Shown here one piece after another: positions 45,681-54,884 of a stretch of 64,000 nucleotides of DNA. A program made the position numbers and the translations under genes. The stretch is taken from positions 124,001 through 188,000 of the forward strand of contig NZ_MHZG01000001.1 in the NCBI RefSeq assembly GCF_001830325.1, in the 5' to 3' direction. Within the stretch, counting starts at the first letter, position 1. Each line of letters starts with the position of its first letter. The notes under the pieces are model-generated. The model did no database searches. It worked only from the letters and a program-made list of their open reading frames with translations, and was not told the DNA's origin. Origin of the DNA: Polynucleobacter sp. GWA2_45_21 (GTDB lineage: Bacteria; Pseudomonadota; Gammaproteobacteria; Burkholderiales; Burkholderiaceae).

Positions 45681-47374
45681 TGCAGTTTGGCCAAATTCGG
45701 CAGTCGAGCGCCCTCAACCCGGCATCTATTTTGGTTCTGGTGCTGATTTATGCCCTAGTGTGGTTTGGCACCTTGAACTACCGCCATCTGATTCCATCAG
45801 ACGAAGGACGTTACGCTGAAATTGCTCGCGAGATGCTCGTCACTGGTGATTGGGTTACCCCTCGTTATAACGGCTACAAGTATTTTGAAAAACCCCCATT
45901 ACAAATTTGGGCTACCGCTACCGCCTTCAATCTTTTTGGCATCGGCGATTGGCAAGCGCGTTTATGGACTGCGCTCACTGGATTTCTCACAATCGTATTT
46001 ATTGGGTTTACTGGTGCACGCATCTATAGCGCTCGAGCAGGCTGGTTGGCCGCTATTGCTTTAGCATCCAGCCCAATGTGGGTGATTGGTGGACACATCA
46101 ATTCACTGGATATGGGCTTGTCAGCTTTTTTAGTAGCTGCACTCTGCAGTCTTTTATTGGCGCAAACGAGTCATAACCCGAGTGGTACCAGAAGGTGGAT
46201 GTGGGCCTGCTGGGCCTTCATGGCCCTAGCAACACTATCCAAGGGTGTCATTGGGCTAGCCATACCGGGAATGGTATTTATTGTTTATTCCATTACGGCT
46301 TGGGACTGGAAAATCTGGAAGCGGCTACACATCATTAGCGGCACGATTTTATTTTTAATTATTACTGCGCCTTGGTTTTTTCTAGTAGCCCAACGCAATC
46401 CAGAGTTTCTAGAGTTCTTCTTTATTCATGAACATCTGCAACGTTTTACTCAAACTGCTCATAGTAGAACAGGGCCGATTTATTACTTCATCCCACTGCT
46501 GCTGCTAGGCTTTTTGCCATGGATTGCACAAACCCCCGGAGCCCTTGCTCAGGCTTGGCGGGAGCGCAACCGTGAGTTCTCGAGCGGCTGGTTGCTCACC
46601 TGCTGGTTTGCCGTGATCATGGGCTTCTTTAGTGTTTCTCAATCGAAATTACCTGGCTACATCATTCCAGTCTTTCCAGCCTTAGCAATGCTTGTCGGTC
46701 ATCGCTTGGACCGCAATCTGGGCTTTAGCAATTCACTGGGAGTGCCTTGGAAGTTGCAAGCCCTCTTCTTTGTAATCTTGGGGGGCGTAGGCTTTTTCTT
46801 TTTAGGTGAAGTTGGCAAGCAAGCAAGGCCAGATGAGATTGAATCCTACGCTCAATATACCTATTGGATCGTTGCAGCACTGATCACATTAATTGCATTT
46901 AGCTTGCTGGCATTCATACAAAGCAAACGCAATGGTTTGAGCAGCATCACGAGTTTTGCAAGTGGCTTTTTTCTCTGCGCAATGATCGCGGGCACGGGCC
47001 ATGAAACTCTGGGTCGTGCGGTCTCTGGCATCGACCTAGTGGAAAAAGTGAAATCTGAGATCCCAGAAAAGGTGAATTTTTATTCCATCCGAATCCTGGA
47101 TCACACAGTACCCTTCTATTTAGGTAGAACCATGATCATGGTGGAGTTTCCGGATGAGCTGGAGTTTGGTGTAAAGCAAGAACCCCAATTGTGGCTTCCA
47201 AGCTTTGATGCATTTATCGAGCGCTGGCAAGAAGACCAGACTGCTTATGCCTTAATGGTTCCAGAGCAATATATCGAATTACAGAAACTGAATGTCCCAA
47301 TGCAAGAAGTAGGAAGAGATTCGCGGCGCGTCATTGTTAAACACCCAGAGCCACAAAGCAGCTCTGCACAATAA
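45680..47374 (+). CDS. arnT: ArnT-like glycosyltransferase (lipid A aminoarabinose transferase)
   Basis: A 564-residue inner-membrane GT-C enzyme with many helices. The first periplasmic loop holds SDEGRYAEIAREML, the Asp-Glu catalytic motif of ArnT/PMT enzymes, and YFEKPPLQIW. ArnT transfers 4-amino-4-deoxy-L-arabinose (L-Ara4N) from undecaprenyl phosphate to lipid A, which lowers binding of cationic peptides. Start ATG 45680 overlaps the previous stop (TAATG). It is first of arnT-B-C-A-A-D, strong context for this role over a general mannosyltransferase. Confidence 0.88.
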   Translation: MQFGQIRQSSALNPASILVLVLIYALVWFGTLNYRHLIPSDEGRYAEIAREMLVTGDWVTPRYNGYKYFEKPPLQIWATATAFNLFGIGDWQARLWTALTGFLTIVFIGFTGARIYSARAGWLAAIALASSPMWVIGGHINSLDMGLSAFLVAALCSLLLAQTSHNPSGTRRWMWACWAFMALATLSKGVIGLAIPGMVFIVYSITAWDWKIWKRLHIISGTILFLIITAPWFFLVAQRNPEFLEFFFIHEHLQRFTQTAHSRTGPIYYFIPLLLLGFLPWIAQTPGALAQAWRERNREFSSGWLLTCWFAVIMGFFSVSQSKLPGYIIPVFPALAMLVGHRLDRNLGFSNSLGVPWKLQALFFVILGGVGFFFLGEVGKQARPDEIESYAQYTYWIVAALITLIAFSLLAFIQSKRNGLSSITSFASGFFLCAMIAGTGHETLGRAVSGIDLVEKVKSEIPEKVNFYSIRILDHTVPFYLGRTMIMVEFPDELEFGVKQEPQLWLPSFDAFIERWQEDQTAYALMVPEQYIELQKLNVPMQEVGRDSRRVIVKHPEPQSSSAQ

Positions 47375-47389
47375 ATTCCTAAGGCCACT

Positions 47390-48562
47390 ATGTCAGTCAC
47401 CCTAAGTACCCTGCCTTTTATTCCATTTACGCGCCCACACTTCAATCAAGAAACGATTGATGCTGTTGCCGAAGTGTTGCGTTCTGGCTGGGTGACTTCA
47501 GGACCCAAGTTAGCTGAATTTGAGGCGACCTTAAGTGACTATTTTGGTGGTCGCCCTGTGCGCTGCTTTGCCAATGGCACTGCCACCATGAAAATCGCCC
47601 TGCAAGTTGCTGGCATTGGACCGGGTGATGAGGTAATTACCACCCCAATCTCATGGGTAGCTACTTCCAATGTCATTCTGAGTGTTGGGGCAACACCTGT
47701 ATTTGTGGATATTGATCCCACCAGCCGCAATATCGACTTAAATAAAGTAGCTGTAGCCATAACACCTAAGACGCGCGCCATCATGCCCGTCTACTTAGCC
47801 GGACTACCAGTCAACATAGATCAACTCTATGACTTGGCTAAGCAGTACAAGCTGCGCGTGATTGAAGATGCTGCTCAAGCCTTTGGCTCGCAATGGAAAG
47901 GCCAAAAGATCGGTAGCACTGGTGATCTCGTGAGCTTTAGTTTTCAGGCAAATAAAAATTTATCCACAGTTGAAGGTGGATGCCTTGTACTCAACAATGA
48001 TGACGAAGCAAAACTCGCAGAAAAGTTTCGACTACAAGGACTCACCCGCCAAGGCATGGACGGCATGGACGTTGACGTCCTTGGTGGCAAAGATAATTTG
48101 ACAGATGTGAATGCTGTTATTGGTTTACATCAACTTAAACAATTACCAGGATTTCAGGCACGCAGAAGTGCTTTGGCAAGGCAGTACTTTGATGCGATTC
48201 GCAGCGAATTGAAGTCTGCTGGTTTAGATCAACTCAAGCTAGAGTTACCAGTAGAAAACTTTATCGATAGTAATTGGCATATGTTCCAAGTTGTTCTGCC
48301 GCTTGAGCAATTGAATGTAGATCGCGCGCAGGTGATGACTGAACTCAAAGATTTGGGCATCGGTACAGGCGTTCATTACCCCACCATTACTGGATTTACG
48401 CTTTATCAAAAGCTGGGTTACAAAGTTGAAGCTACCCCAGTGGCCGAGCGTATTGGCCGCTCCATTTTGACCCTCCCCCTCTTTCCAGGCATGGCAGATC
48501 AAGATATTGGCCGTATAGCCAGTGCTTTGACTGGGATTCTGAAGAAACATCGCAAAATCTAG
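47390..48562 (+). CDS. arnB: UDP-4-amino-4-deoxy-L-arabinose aminotransferase
   Basis: A 390-residue DegT/DnrJ/EryC1-family PLP enzyme that aminates UDP-4-ketopentose to UDP-L-Ara4N. It begins with LPFIPFTRPHFNQETI; the PLP lysine is in SFQANKNLSTVEGGCLV, and VEDAAQAFG-like EDAAQAFGSQW precedes it. Length and neighbours match ArnB. Confidence 0.92.
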   Translation: MSVTLSTLPFIPFTRPHFNQETIDAVAEVLRSGWVTSGPKLAEFEATLSDYFGGRPVRCFANGTATMKIALQVAGIGPGDEVITTPISWVATSNVILSVGATPVFVDIDPTSRNIDLNKVAVAITPKTRAIMPVYLAGLPVNIDQLYDLAKQYKLRVIEDAAQAFGSQWKGQKIGSTGDLVSFSFQANKNLSTVEGGCLVLNNDDEAKLAEKFRLQGLTRQGMDGMDVDVLGGKDNLTDVNAVIGLHQLKQLPGFQARRSALARQYFDAIRSELKSAGLDQLKLELPVENFIDSNWHMFQVVLPLEQLNVDRAQVMTELKDLGIGTGVHYPTITGFTLYQKLGYKVEATPVAERIGRSILTLPLFPGMADQDIGRIASALTGILKKHRKI

Positions 48563-48593
48563 TACCGCGAGTGGAATCAGGCAAAATTGCAGC

Positions 48594-49565
48594 ATGACTG
48601 CAAATTTAGCTACCCAAGCCTGCAATCCGACACTCAGTGTTGTCATTCCCGTTTACAACGAGGAAGACGGTCTTCAAGCCCTCTTTGATCGCCTATATCC
48701 TGCGCTAGATGTCATGGCTAGCAAGCGCAACATTGCTTATGAAGTGGTGTTTGTGAATGATGGCAGTAAAGATCGCTCAGCTGGCATCCTAGCCAATCAA
48801 GTTGAATTGCGCCCTGATGTCACAAGGGCGGTTTTATTTCATAGCAACTTTGGTCAGCATATGGCGATCATGGCTGGCTTTGAATACTCCCGTGGTGAAT
48901 ACATCATCACGTTAGATGCTGACTTGCAGAATCCCCCTGAAGAAATTGATGCCCTAGTTAATGAGTTACTCAAGGGTCATGACTACGTTGGCACTATTCG
49001 CGCCGATCGTCGCGATAGCTTCTTCAGAAAATTTGCTTCACGCGCAATGAATCATTTGCGAGAGAAGATTACTCGCATCACAATGACTGACCAAGGCTGC
49101 ATGCTTCGTGGCTATAGTCGTCGCATTGTTGATCTTGTTCGTCAGTGCGATGAGAGTAATACTTTTATTCCAGCACTGGCTTACACCTTCGCATCCAACC
49201 CAACTGAAATCAGCGTCAAGCATGAAGAACGTTTTGCGGGTGAGTCGAAATACAGCTTGTATCAACTCATTCGCTTGAACTTCGATTTGGTAACCGGTTT
49301 CTCGGTCATGCCTTTGCAGATTTTCTCGATCCTGGGAATGCTCTTAGCCATGGCTGCAGGCAGCCTGTTTATATACCTCCTAGTCCGCCGCTTTGTTCTA
49401 GGCGCTGAAGTGGAAGGAGTGTTCACACTCTTCGCCCTCACCTTCTTCTTGATTGGTGTGATGCTATTTGGCCTTGGCTTGCTCGGTGAATATATTGGCC
49501 GCATCTATCAACAGGTTCGTGAGCGTCCACGCTATGTTGTGCAAACTGTTTTAGAGAAAAAATAA
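48594..49565 (+). CDS. arnC: Undecaprenyl-phosphate 4-deoxy-4-formamido-L-arabinose transferase
   Basis: A 323-residue GT2 glycosyltransferase with an N-terminal catalytic domain (SVVIPVYNEEDGLQALF, VFVNDGSKDRS, TLDADLQNPPEE) and two C-terminal membrane helices near 235-305. ArnC attaches the formylated sugar to undecaprenyl phosphate on the cytoplasmic face. The stop is followed immediately by the TTG of the next gene. Confidence 0.92.
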   Translation: MTANLATQACNPTLSVVIPVYNEEDGLQALFDRLYPALDVMASKRNIAYEVVFVNDGSKDRSAGILANQVELRPDVTRAVLFHSNFGQHMAIMAGFEYSRGEYIITLDADLQNPPEEIDALVNELLKGHDYVGTIRADRRDSFFRKFASRAMNHLREKITRITMTDQGCMLRGYSRRIVDLVRQCDESNTFIPALAYTFASNPTEISVKHEERFAGESKYSLYQLIRLNFDLVTGFSVMPLQIFSILGMLLAMAAGSLFIYLLVRRFVLGAEVEGVFTLFALTFFLIGVMLFGLGLLGEYIGRIYQQVRERPRYVVQTVLEKK

Positions 49566-50435
49566 TTGCACGCAGTCGTCTTTGCTTATCACGATGTTGG
49601 CGTGAATTGCCTCAAGGCATTGCTCAATGCAGGCATAAATGTTGATCTAGTAGTCACGCATCAAGATGATCCCAATGAGAATGTTTGGTTTGGAAGTGTT
49701 GCCAAGCTTTGCGAGGAGCGGCAGATTCCTTACATCACACCCAATGCAAATCAACTGATGAATCTCGTGCCCCAGATTCAGAAACTGGCGCCTGATTACC
49801 TCTTCTCTTTTTACTATCGCCACATGATCCCGGCAGAACTCTTGGCCTGCGCCAAGATTGGCGCCTTAAATATGCATGGCTCACTACTGCCAAAGTATCG
49901 TGGGCGAGCACCGGTTAATTGGGCGATCCTCCATGGAGAATCCGAAACTGGTGCCACTTTGCACATCATGGAAGCCAAACCAGATGCCGGAGATATTGTT
50001 GGTCAATCCGCAGTCCCGATTGGACCCAATGAAACTGCCACAGATGTCTTTGGCAAAGTCAGTCAGGCTGCAGTTACCGTAATGAACCAAACTCTCCCGG
50101 AGCTTGTACAAGGCCGCATCCCCAAAAAACCCAATAATCTAGCCCAAGGAAGCTATTTTGGAGGTCGAAAGCCTGCGGATGGGCAAATTTTGTGGCATCA
50201 GACTGCTCAGCAGGTTCACAACCTCGTCAGAGCCGTTGCACCCCCTTATCCCGGGGCCTTTACCGACTGGCAAGGTCAGCACATAATTGTGACCCGCACG
50301 AGCCTAGAGGGGCCATTTCCAAGGCAACTGGATCTTCAGGCTCCCGGCATCCAAGTGGTTGATAATCAGGTATTCGGCGTTTGTGGCGACCAGAGAGCGG
50401 TAGCGATACTGGACTGGTTCCCAGCAAACAGCTAA
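49566..50435 (+). CDS. UDP-L-Ara4N formyltransferase (ArnA N-terminal domain as a separate protein)
   Basis: A 289-residue formyltransferase equal to the N-terminal half of E. coli ArnA. It uses N10-formyl-tetrahydrofolate to formylate UDP-L-Ara4N. Catalytic Asn, His and Asp are in GALNMHGSLLPKYRGR and EAKPDAGDIVGQ. It starts with TTG 49566 directly after the arnC stop; the family start (HAVVFAYHDVGVNCL) fits. In enterobacteria the two ArnA activities are fused; here they are separate consecutive genes, 45 bases apart. Confidence 0.88.
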   Translation: MHAVVFAYHDVGVNCLKALLNAGINVDLVVTHQDDPNENVWFGSVAKLCEERQIPYITPNANQLMNLVPQIQKLAPDYLFSFYYRHMIPAELLACAKIGALNMHGSLLPKYRGRAPVNWAILHGESETGATLHIMEAKPDAGDIVGQSAVPIGPNETATDVFGKVSQAAVTVMNQTLPELVQGRIPKKPNNLAQGSYFGGRKPADGQILWHQTAQQVHNLVRAVAPPYPGAFTDWQGQHIIVTRTSLEGPFPRQLDLQAPGIQVVDNQVFGVCGDQRAVAILDWFPANS

Positions 50436-50480
50436 CAAATTAAAAGCAGCACTCTTTAGATTAAAAACGAGGCAGTAAAG

Positions 50481-51527
50481 ATGAAAAAAGTACTCATTCT
50501 TGGCGTAAACGGCTTTATTGGTCACCACCTCTCAAAGCGCATCCTGGAGACAACCGATTGGGATGTCTATGGCATGGATATGCAAAACGATCGCCTTGGT
50601 GATTTAGTGAACCACCCCCGCATGCATTTCTTTGAGGGTGATATCACCATCAATAAAGAGTGGGTTGAATATCACATTCGTAAATGCGACGTCATTCTGC
50701 CTTTAGTAGCTATCGCAACACCGGCCACTTATGTTCAGCAGCCACTCAAAGTATTTGAGCTCGATTTCGAAGCCAACTTACCCATCGTGCGCTCTGCCGT
50801 TAAATACAAGAAACATTTAGTGTTTCCATCCACATCTGAAGTCTATGGCATGTGTGAAGATAGCGAATTCGATCCTGCCAAATCGAATATGGTTTATGGC
50901 CCGATCAATAAGCCACGCTGGATCTATGCTTGCTCCAAGCAATTGATGGACCGTGTGATTTGGGGTTACGGCATGGAAGGTTTGCGCTTTACCCTCTTCC
51001 GTCCATTTAACTGGATTGGCCCTGGCTTAGATAGCATCTATACACCAAAAGAAGGCTCCTCCCGCGTGGTGACTCAGTTCCTAGGTCATATCGTTCGTGG
51101 TGAATCTATCAACGTCGTAGATGGCGGCGCGCAGAAACGTGCTTTTACTTATGTTGACGATGGTATCGATGCTCTAATGCGCATCATCGATAACAAAGAT
51201 GGTGTTGCTAACGGCAAGATATACAACATCGGCAACCCAAAGAACAATCACTCCATTCGTGAGCTTGCTAATCAGATGTTGGAGATTGCTCGTAGCATTC
51301 CTGAGTATGCAAAAACAGCGAATGAAGTAAAGATTGTCGAAACCACTTCTGGCGCTTACTACGGCGAAGGCTATCAAGACGTTCAGAATCGCGTTCCTGC
51401 AATTGACAACACGATGAGTGAATTAGGTTGGAAGCCAACTACCAATATGAGTGATGCACTGAAGAATATTTTCGAAGCCTATCGCGAAGATGTGGAAAAA
51501 GCACGTCATTTGGTAGATAACGAATAA
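50481..51527 (+). CDS. UDP-glucuronic acid oxidative decarboxylase (ArnA C-terminal domain as a separate protein)
   Basis: A 348-residue short-chain dehydrogenase that oxidises and decarboxylates UDP-glucuronate to UDP-4-keto-pentose. NAD motif VLILGVNGFIGHH at the start; catalytic Ser/Thr in FPSTSEVYGM and Tyr-Lys in IYACSKQLMDR; a conserved Arg in DVQNRVPAIDNT that ArnA uses for decarboxylation. It is the equivalent of E. coli ArnA residues about 310-660. The stand-alone form is typical of non-enterobacteria. Confidence 0.9.
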   Translation: MKKVLILGVNGFIGHHLSKRILETTDWDVYGMDMQNDRLGDLVNHPRMHFFEGDITINKEWVEYHIRKCDVILPLVAIATPATYVQQPLKVFELDFEANLPIVRSAVKYKKHLVFPSTSEVYGMCEDSEFDPAKSNMVYGPINKPRWIYACSKQLMDRVIWGYGMEGLRFTLFRPFNWIGPGLDSIYTPKEGSSRVVTQFLGHIVRGESINVVDGGAQKRAFTYVDDGIDALMRIIDNKDGVANGKIYNIGNPKNNHSIRELANQMLEIARSIPEYAKTANEVKIVETTSGAYYGEGYQDVQNRVPAIDNTMSELGWKPTTNMSDALKNIFEAYREDVEKARHLVDNE

Positions 51528-51539
51528 GCACCGAGGTTC

Positions 51540-52457
51540 ATGGCTAAGATTGCACTCAAGGTAGATGTTGATACCTTACGCGGCACCAAAGAAGGCGTCC
51601 CCAACCTAGCACGTACGCTTGAACGCTTTGGCCTTAAAGCCACTTTTCTATTTAGTCTGGGTCCCGACCATACTGGTTGGGCTCTCAAGCGAGTCTTTAA
51701 ACCAGGCTTTCTAAAGAAAGTAAGCCGCACTTCTGTTGTTGAACATTACGGCATTAAGACCTTGCTCTACGGTGTCCTCCTACCTGGTCCCGACATTGGA
51801 AAACAAGCTGCTGCCGAAATGCGTGCCATTGATGCTGCCGGTCACGAGACTGGCATCCACACTTGGGACCATGTAGCCTGGCAAGATGCAGTGCGTAATC
51901 GCGACCCAGAGTGGACCAAAGTACAGATGCAAAAAAGTTGGGATCGCTTTGTAGAAATTTTTGGTCATCCGCCTATTACTTATGGTGCTGCGGGCTGGCA
52001 AATGAATGAAGCCGCTTTTGAGCAACTCGATCAATGGGGCATTAAATATTCCTCCGATGGCAGAGCCGAGCCTAACTTAATGCCTTATCGCTTTGATCTA
52101 CCCTCCGGGAAAGCGAAACATGTCCAGTACCCCACCACCCTCCCCACTTTTGATGAGTTGATTGGCATTGATGATGCCGACGAGTTTGGCGCTGTAAAGA
52201 AACTCTTGGAAATTACCCAAAGCAATCCAAATGATCAGGTGTTTACCTTGCATGCAGAACTAGAAGGTCAAAAGCTGCTCCCCGCTTTTGAGCAATTGCT
52301 CGCTGGATGGCTAAACCAAGGTCACGATCTGGTCACGATGGGCGAACTACATCAATCCTGGGAAGCCACTAAGCAACTCGATAAAATAGCAGTGCAGCCT
52401 GTCACCTGGGGAGAAATCCCTAATCGCAGTGGCGAACTCATTTTGCAAGCAGTTTAA
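51540..52457 (+). CDS. arnD: 4-deoxy-4-formamido-L-arabinose-phosphoundecaprenol deformylase
   Basis: A 305-residue NodB-type polysaccharide deacetylase. ArnD removes the formyl group from the lipid-linked sugar so it becomes L-Ara4N for ArnT. The catalytic Asp is in LKVDVDTLRGT at the start, and the metal His pair in HETGIHTWDHVAWQ. A second His is in FTLHAELEGQ. Last arn gene; arnE/arnF (flippase) are absent from this operon. Confidence 0.9.
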   Translation: MAKIALKVDVDTLRGTKEGVPNLARTLERFGLKATFLFSLGPDHTGWALKRVFKPGFLKKVSRTSVVEHYGIKTLLYGVLLPGPDIGKQAAAEMRAIDAAGHETGIHTWDHVAWQDAVRNRDPEWTKVQMQKSWDRFVEIFGHPPITYGAAGWQMNEAAFEQLDQWGIKYSSDGRAEPNLMPYRFDLPSGKAKHVQYPTTLPTFDELIGIDDADEFGAVKKLLEITQSNPNDQVFTLHAELEGQKLLPAFEQLLAGWLNQGHDLVTMGELHQSWEATKQLDKIAVQPVTWGEIPNRSGELILQAV

Positions 52458-52504
52458 GCAGCATCAGAATACGTAATACATAAAGTTAAATAAGAGAGAC
52501 CATC

Positions 52505-52972
52505 ATGACAGTAGAAATCGGTAAACAAATGCCCCAGTGCGCAATCCCAGCAACATCCGGATTAACCTTTACGCCAGATTCCGCTAAGGGGAAAAAGCTA
52601 GTCATCTACTTTTATCCAAAAGATATGACTCCTGGTTGCACCGCAGAGTCTGGTGAATTCCGTGACAACATTGATGCCTTCACTAAAGCCAATACTCTGG
52701 TTGTTGGTGTTTCTCGAGATAGCCTGAAATCACATGATAATTTTCGCAGCAAACTGGAGCTACCATTTGAGCTGGTTGCCGATACCGAAGAAACTCTCTG
52801 CCAACTCTTTGGCGTCATGAAGTTGAAAAATATGTATGGCAAACAAGTTCGTGGTGTTGAACGCAGCACCTTCCTTTTTGATTCTTCAGGCAAGCTCGTA
52901 AAAGAGTGGCGTGGCCTTAAGGTTCCTGGACATGTGACAGAGGTATTACAAGCAGCCCAAGATACTAAATAA
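52505..52972 (+). CDS. bcp: Thioredoxin-dependent peroxiredoxin (BCP/PrxQ type)
   Basis: A 155-residue peroxidase that reduces hydroperoxides using thioredoxin. The peroxidatic Cys is in YPKDMTPGCTAESGEF near 46. The position five residues later, Cys in E. coli BCP, is not Cys here; another Cys occurs in EETLCQLFG near 99, so the resolving partner may differ or be external. The C-terminus and length are normal. Confidence 0.93.
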   Translation: MTVEIGKQMPQCAIPATSGLTFTPDSAKGKKLVIYFYPKDMTPGCTAESGEFRDNIDAFTKANTLVVGVSRDSLKSHDNFRSKLELPFELVADTEETLCQLFGVMKLKNMYGKQVRGVERSTFLFDSSGKLVKEWRGLKVPGHVTEVLQAAQDTK

Positions 52973-53000
52973 TTTTTTTAAAGAATTTAATCTAGGGTAC

Positions 53001-53028
53001 TTGCAAAGCCCAAAATTTGGGGTAAAGT
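53001..53028 (+). promoter_or_regulatory. Possible promoter of the RNA upstream of phoH
   Basis: TTGCAA (53001-53006) and TAAAGT (53023-53028) are 16 bases apart and would start transcription near 53035, just before the folded RNA. The dyad CCCAAA/TTTGGG (53009-53021) lies in the spacer and could be an operator. Matches to consensus are only moderate. Confidence 0.3.
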
Positions 53029-53035
53029 TGTTTAT

Positions 53036-53190
53036 ATGCACCGTAAACGACGGGAAAGTCTAACAATCCGTTTGACTCCTCAGCCTGAACATTTAAGAAC
53101 AGGCTCGGTAAACATCCCCCGCCGTTTTACAGATTGTTTTACACCCAGTTTTGTTATAAACCGTCAATGCAATCCGCTTGACGGTTTTTT
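53036..53190 (+). ncRNA. Candidate structured RNA with H-type pseudoknot, upstream of phoH
   Basis: Three pairings are compatible in one RNA. Stem 1: 53043-53054 with 53118-53130, eleven Watson-Crick pairs, one A-C mismatch and one bulge. Stem 2: AACAATC (53062-53068) with GATTGTT (53132-53138), seven perfect pairs. The order is 5'-stem1, 5'-stem2, 3'-stem1, 3'-stem2, so it is an H-type pseudoknot with a one-base junction. A third hairpin, AGCCTG (53082-53087) with CAGGCT (53100-53105), lies in the large loop. An intrinsic terminator (53159-53190) closes the RNA and the phoH ribosome binding site follows at 53196. It could be a trans-acting small RNA or a cis element with attenuation. No known family is recognised by eye. 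A 53-codon frame across it is probably chance. Confidence 0.5.
53159..53190 (+). terminator. Intrinsic terminator before phoH
   Basis: AACCGTCAA (53159-53167) pairs with TTGACGGTT (53178-53186), followed by a T-rich run to 53195. It lies between the candidate RNA and the phoH ribosome binding site AGGAG (53196-53200), so it could end the upstream transcript or act as a regulated attenuator for phoH. Confidence 0.8.
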
Positions 53191-53207
53191 CTTTTAGGAG
53201 AGTCTGC

Positions 53208-54884
53208 ATGCCATTGCCCCCAATCCCAACTCAAATTGCTGGCCAAGTAAAAATTAGCAGTAAGGACACTCCAAATCTAAAGAAGCGCCCTGCACCAGCA
53301 AAAACTGTTGTGATGGAAAGTCATGCTCCAGATTGGGCGACAGATGCAGAAGAGGATTTATCTGCCGCTGAAGTCGCGCTTGAAAAAATCAAAAGTGACC
53401 GCAGTCCAGTTGCACCGCGTAATGAGCGTGGCGATAGGAAAGCGGCAAGCGTCCCAGAAAAGCCAAAGCGCATTGTTCGGACTGGCCCACCCAGCTTATT
53501 TGTACTTGATACCAATGTATTAATGCACGACCCAAGCTCCCTATTCCGCTTCTCCGAGCACGATCTCTTCTTGCCAATGACCACTCTTGAGGAATTAGAC
53601 AACCACAAGAAAGGGATGACTGAGGTTGCTCGCAATGCTCGTACCGTTAGTCGCTCTTTAGATCAATTGGTTGCTGGCACTAGTGGCACGCTGGATGAGG
53701 GCATTCCACTCAATAAGTTGGGTAATCAGGATGTCTCTGGTCGACTCTTTTTCCAGACCAAGTTAACTACCCAAGCGCTGCCAGAGGGATTACCTGAAGG
53801 CAAAGGCGATAACTTGATCTTAGCGGTGGTGAGCGAGCTCCAAAAAACCCGTAAAGGCCAGGAAGTTGTCTTGGTATCTAAAGACATCAATATGCGTATT
53901 AAGGCTCGCGCCTTAGGTCTGCCTGCTGAAGACTACTTCAACGATCAAGTGCTAGAAGATCGCGATTTAATGTATTCAGGAGTCATGACATTACCGGCAG
54001 ACTTTTGGCCTAAACACGGTAAAGACATGGAGAGTTGGGCTGACGGCAAATCTGGCACGATGTTCTATCGTGTTACAGGCCCCTCAGTTCAAAGCATGCT
54101 GGTGAATGAGTTTGTCTATCAAGAAAATCCTGATGGCTCGACACCTTTCTATGCTCAAGTCAAAGAGATCAACGGCAAAACTGCTCTCCTTCAAACTTTG
54201 CGAGATTTTTCTCATCAAAAGAATAATGTTTGGGGTGTAACAGCACGCAACCGCGAACAAAACTTTGCCATGAATCTACTCATGAACCCGGATGTGGATT
54301 TCATTACATTACTAGGCCAAGCTGGTACCGGAAAAACCCTTCTGGCCTTAGCTGCTGGCCTGGAGCAGGTCCTAGATAGTAAGCGCTATAACGAAATTAT
54401 CATTACACGCGCTACGGTTCCTGTAGGCGAAGATATTGGCTTTTTGCCAGGTACCGAAGAGGAAAAAATGCAGCCTTGGATGGGTGCTTTTGACGACAAC
54501 CTTGAGGTCTTGCAACGCAATGAAGATGGTGGTGCTGGTGAGTGGGGACGCGCCGCTACTCAAGAATTGATTCGCTCACGCATTAAAGTGAAGAGCATGA
54601 ACTTTATGCGTGGTAGAACCTTTGTGAGTAAGTTTGTGATTATTGATGAAGCACAAAACTTAACACCAAAACAAATGAAGACTTTAGTAACTCGTGCAGG
54701 CCCAGGAACGAAGATTATCTGTTTAGGCAATATTGCCCAGATCGATACACCTTACTTAACCGAAGGCTCTTCAGGTCTTACTTATGTGGTTGATCGCTTT
54801 AAAGGCTGGCGTCATGGTGGGCATGTGACTTTGGCTCGTGGTGAGCGTTCACGTCTTGCGGATCATGCTGCTGACGCACTCTAA
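53208..54884 (+). CDS. PhoH-family protein with N-terminal PIN domain
   Basis: A 558-residue fusion of a PIN-type RNase domain and a PhoH ATPase domain (PhoH2/YlaK layout). The PIN part (about 100-240) has FVLDTNVLMHDPSSL with its first acidic residues, LEELDNHKKG and VLVSKDINMRIKARALG. The PhoH part (about 340-558) has Walker A LLGQAGTGKTLLALAAG and Walker B FVIIDEAQNLTPKQMK. Such proteins are RNA helicase/RNase pairs linked to RNA turnover. ATG 53208 has a good AGGAG. An N-terminal 90 residues of low-complexity charge precede the PIN domain. Confidence 0.9.
   Translation: MPLPPIPTQIAGQVKISSKDTPNLKKRPAPAKTVVMESHAPDWATDAEEDLSAAEVALEKIKSDRSPVAPRNERGDRKAASVPEKPKRIVRTGPPSLFVLDTNVLMHDPSSLFRFSEHDLFLPMTTLEELDNHKKGMTEVARNARTVSRSLDQLVAGTSGTLDEGIPLNKLGNQDVSGRLFFQTKLTTQALPEGLPEGKGDNLILAVVSELQKTRKGQEVVLVSKDINMRIKARALGLPAEDYFNDQVLEDRDLMYSGVMTLPADFWPKHGKDMESWADGKSGTMFYRVTGPSVQSMLVNEFVYQENPDGSTPFYAQVKEINGKTALLQTLRDFSHQKNNVWGVTARNREQNFAMNLLMNPDVDFITLLGQAGTGKTLLALAAGLEQVLDSKRYNEIIITRATVPVGEDIGFLPGTEEEKMQPWMGAFDDNLEVLQRNEDGGAGEWGRAATQELIRSRIKVKSMNFMRGRTFVSKFVIIDEAQNLTPKQMKTLVTRAGPGTKIICLGNIAQIDTPYLTEGSSGLTYVVDRFKGWRHGGHVTLARGERSRLADHAADAL

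Noticed and set aside
53036..53197. 53-codon frame upstream of phoH
   Set aside because: Runs through the predicted pseudoknot and terminator, has no ribosome binding site and ends in three Phe from the T-tract; better explained as RNA structure, though conservation should decide.
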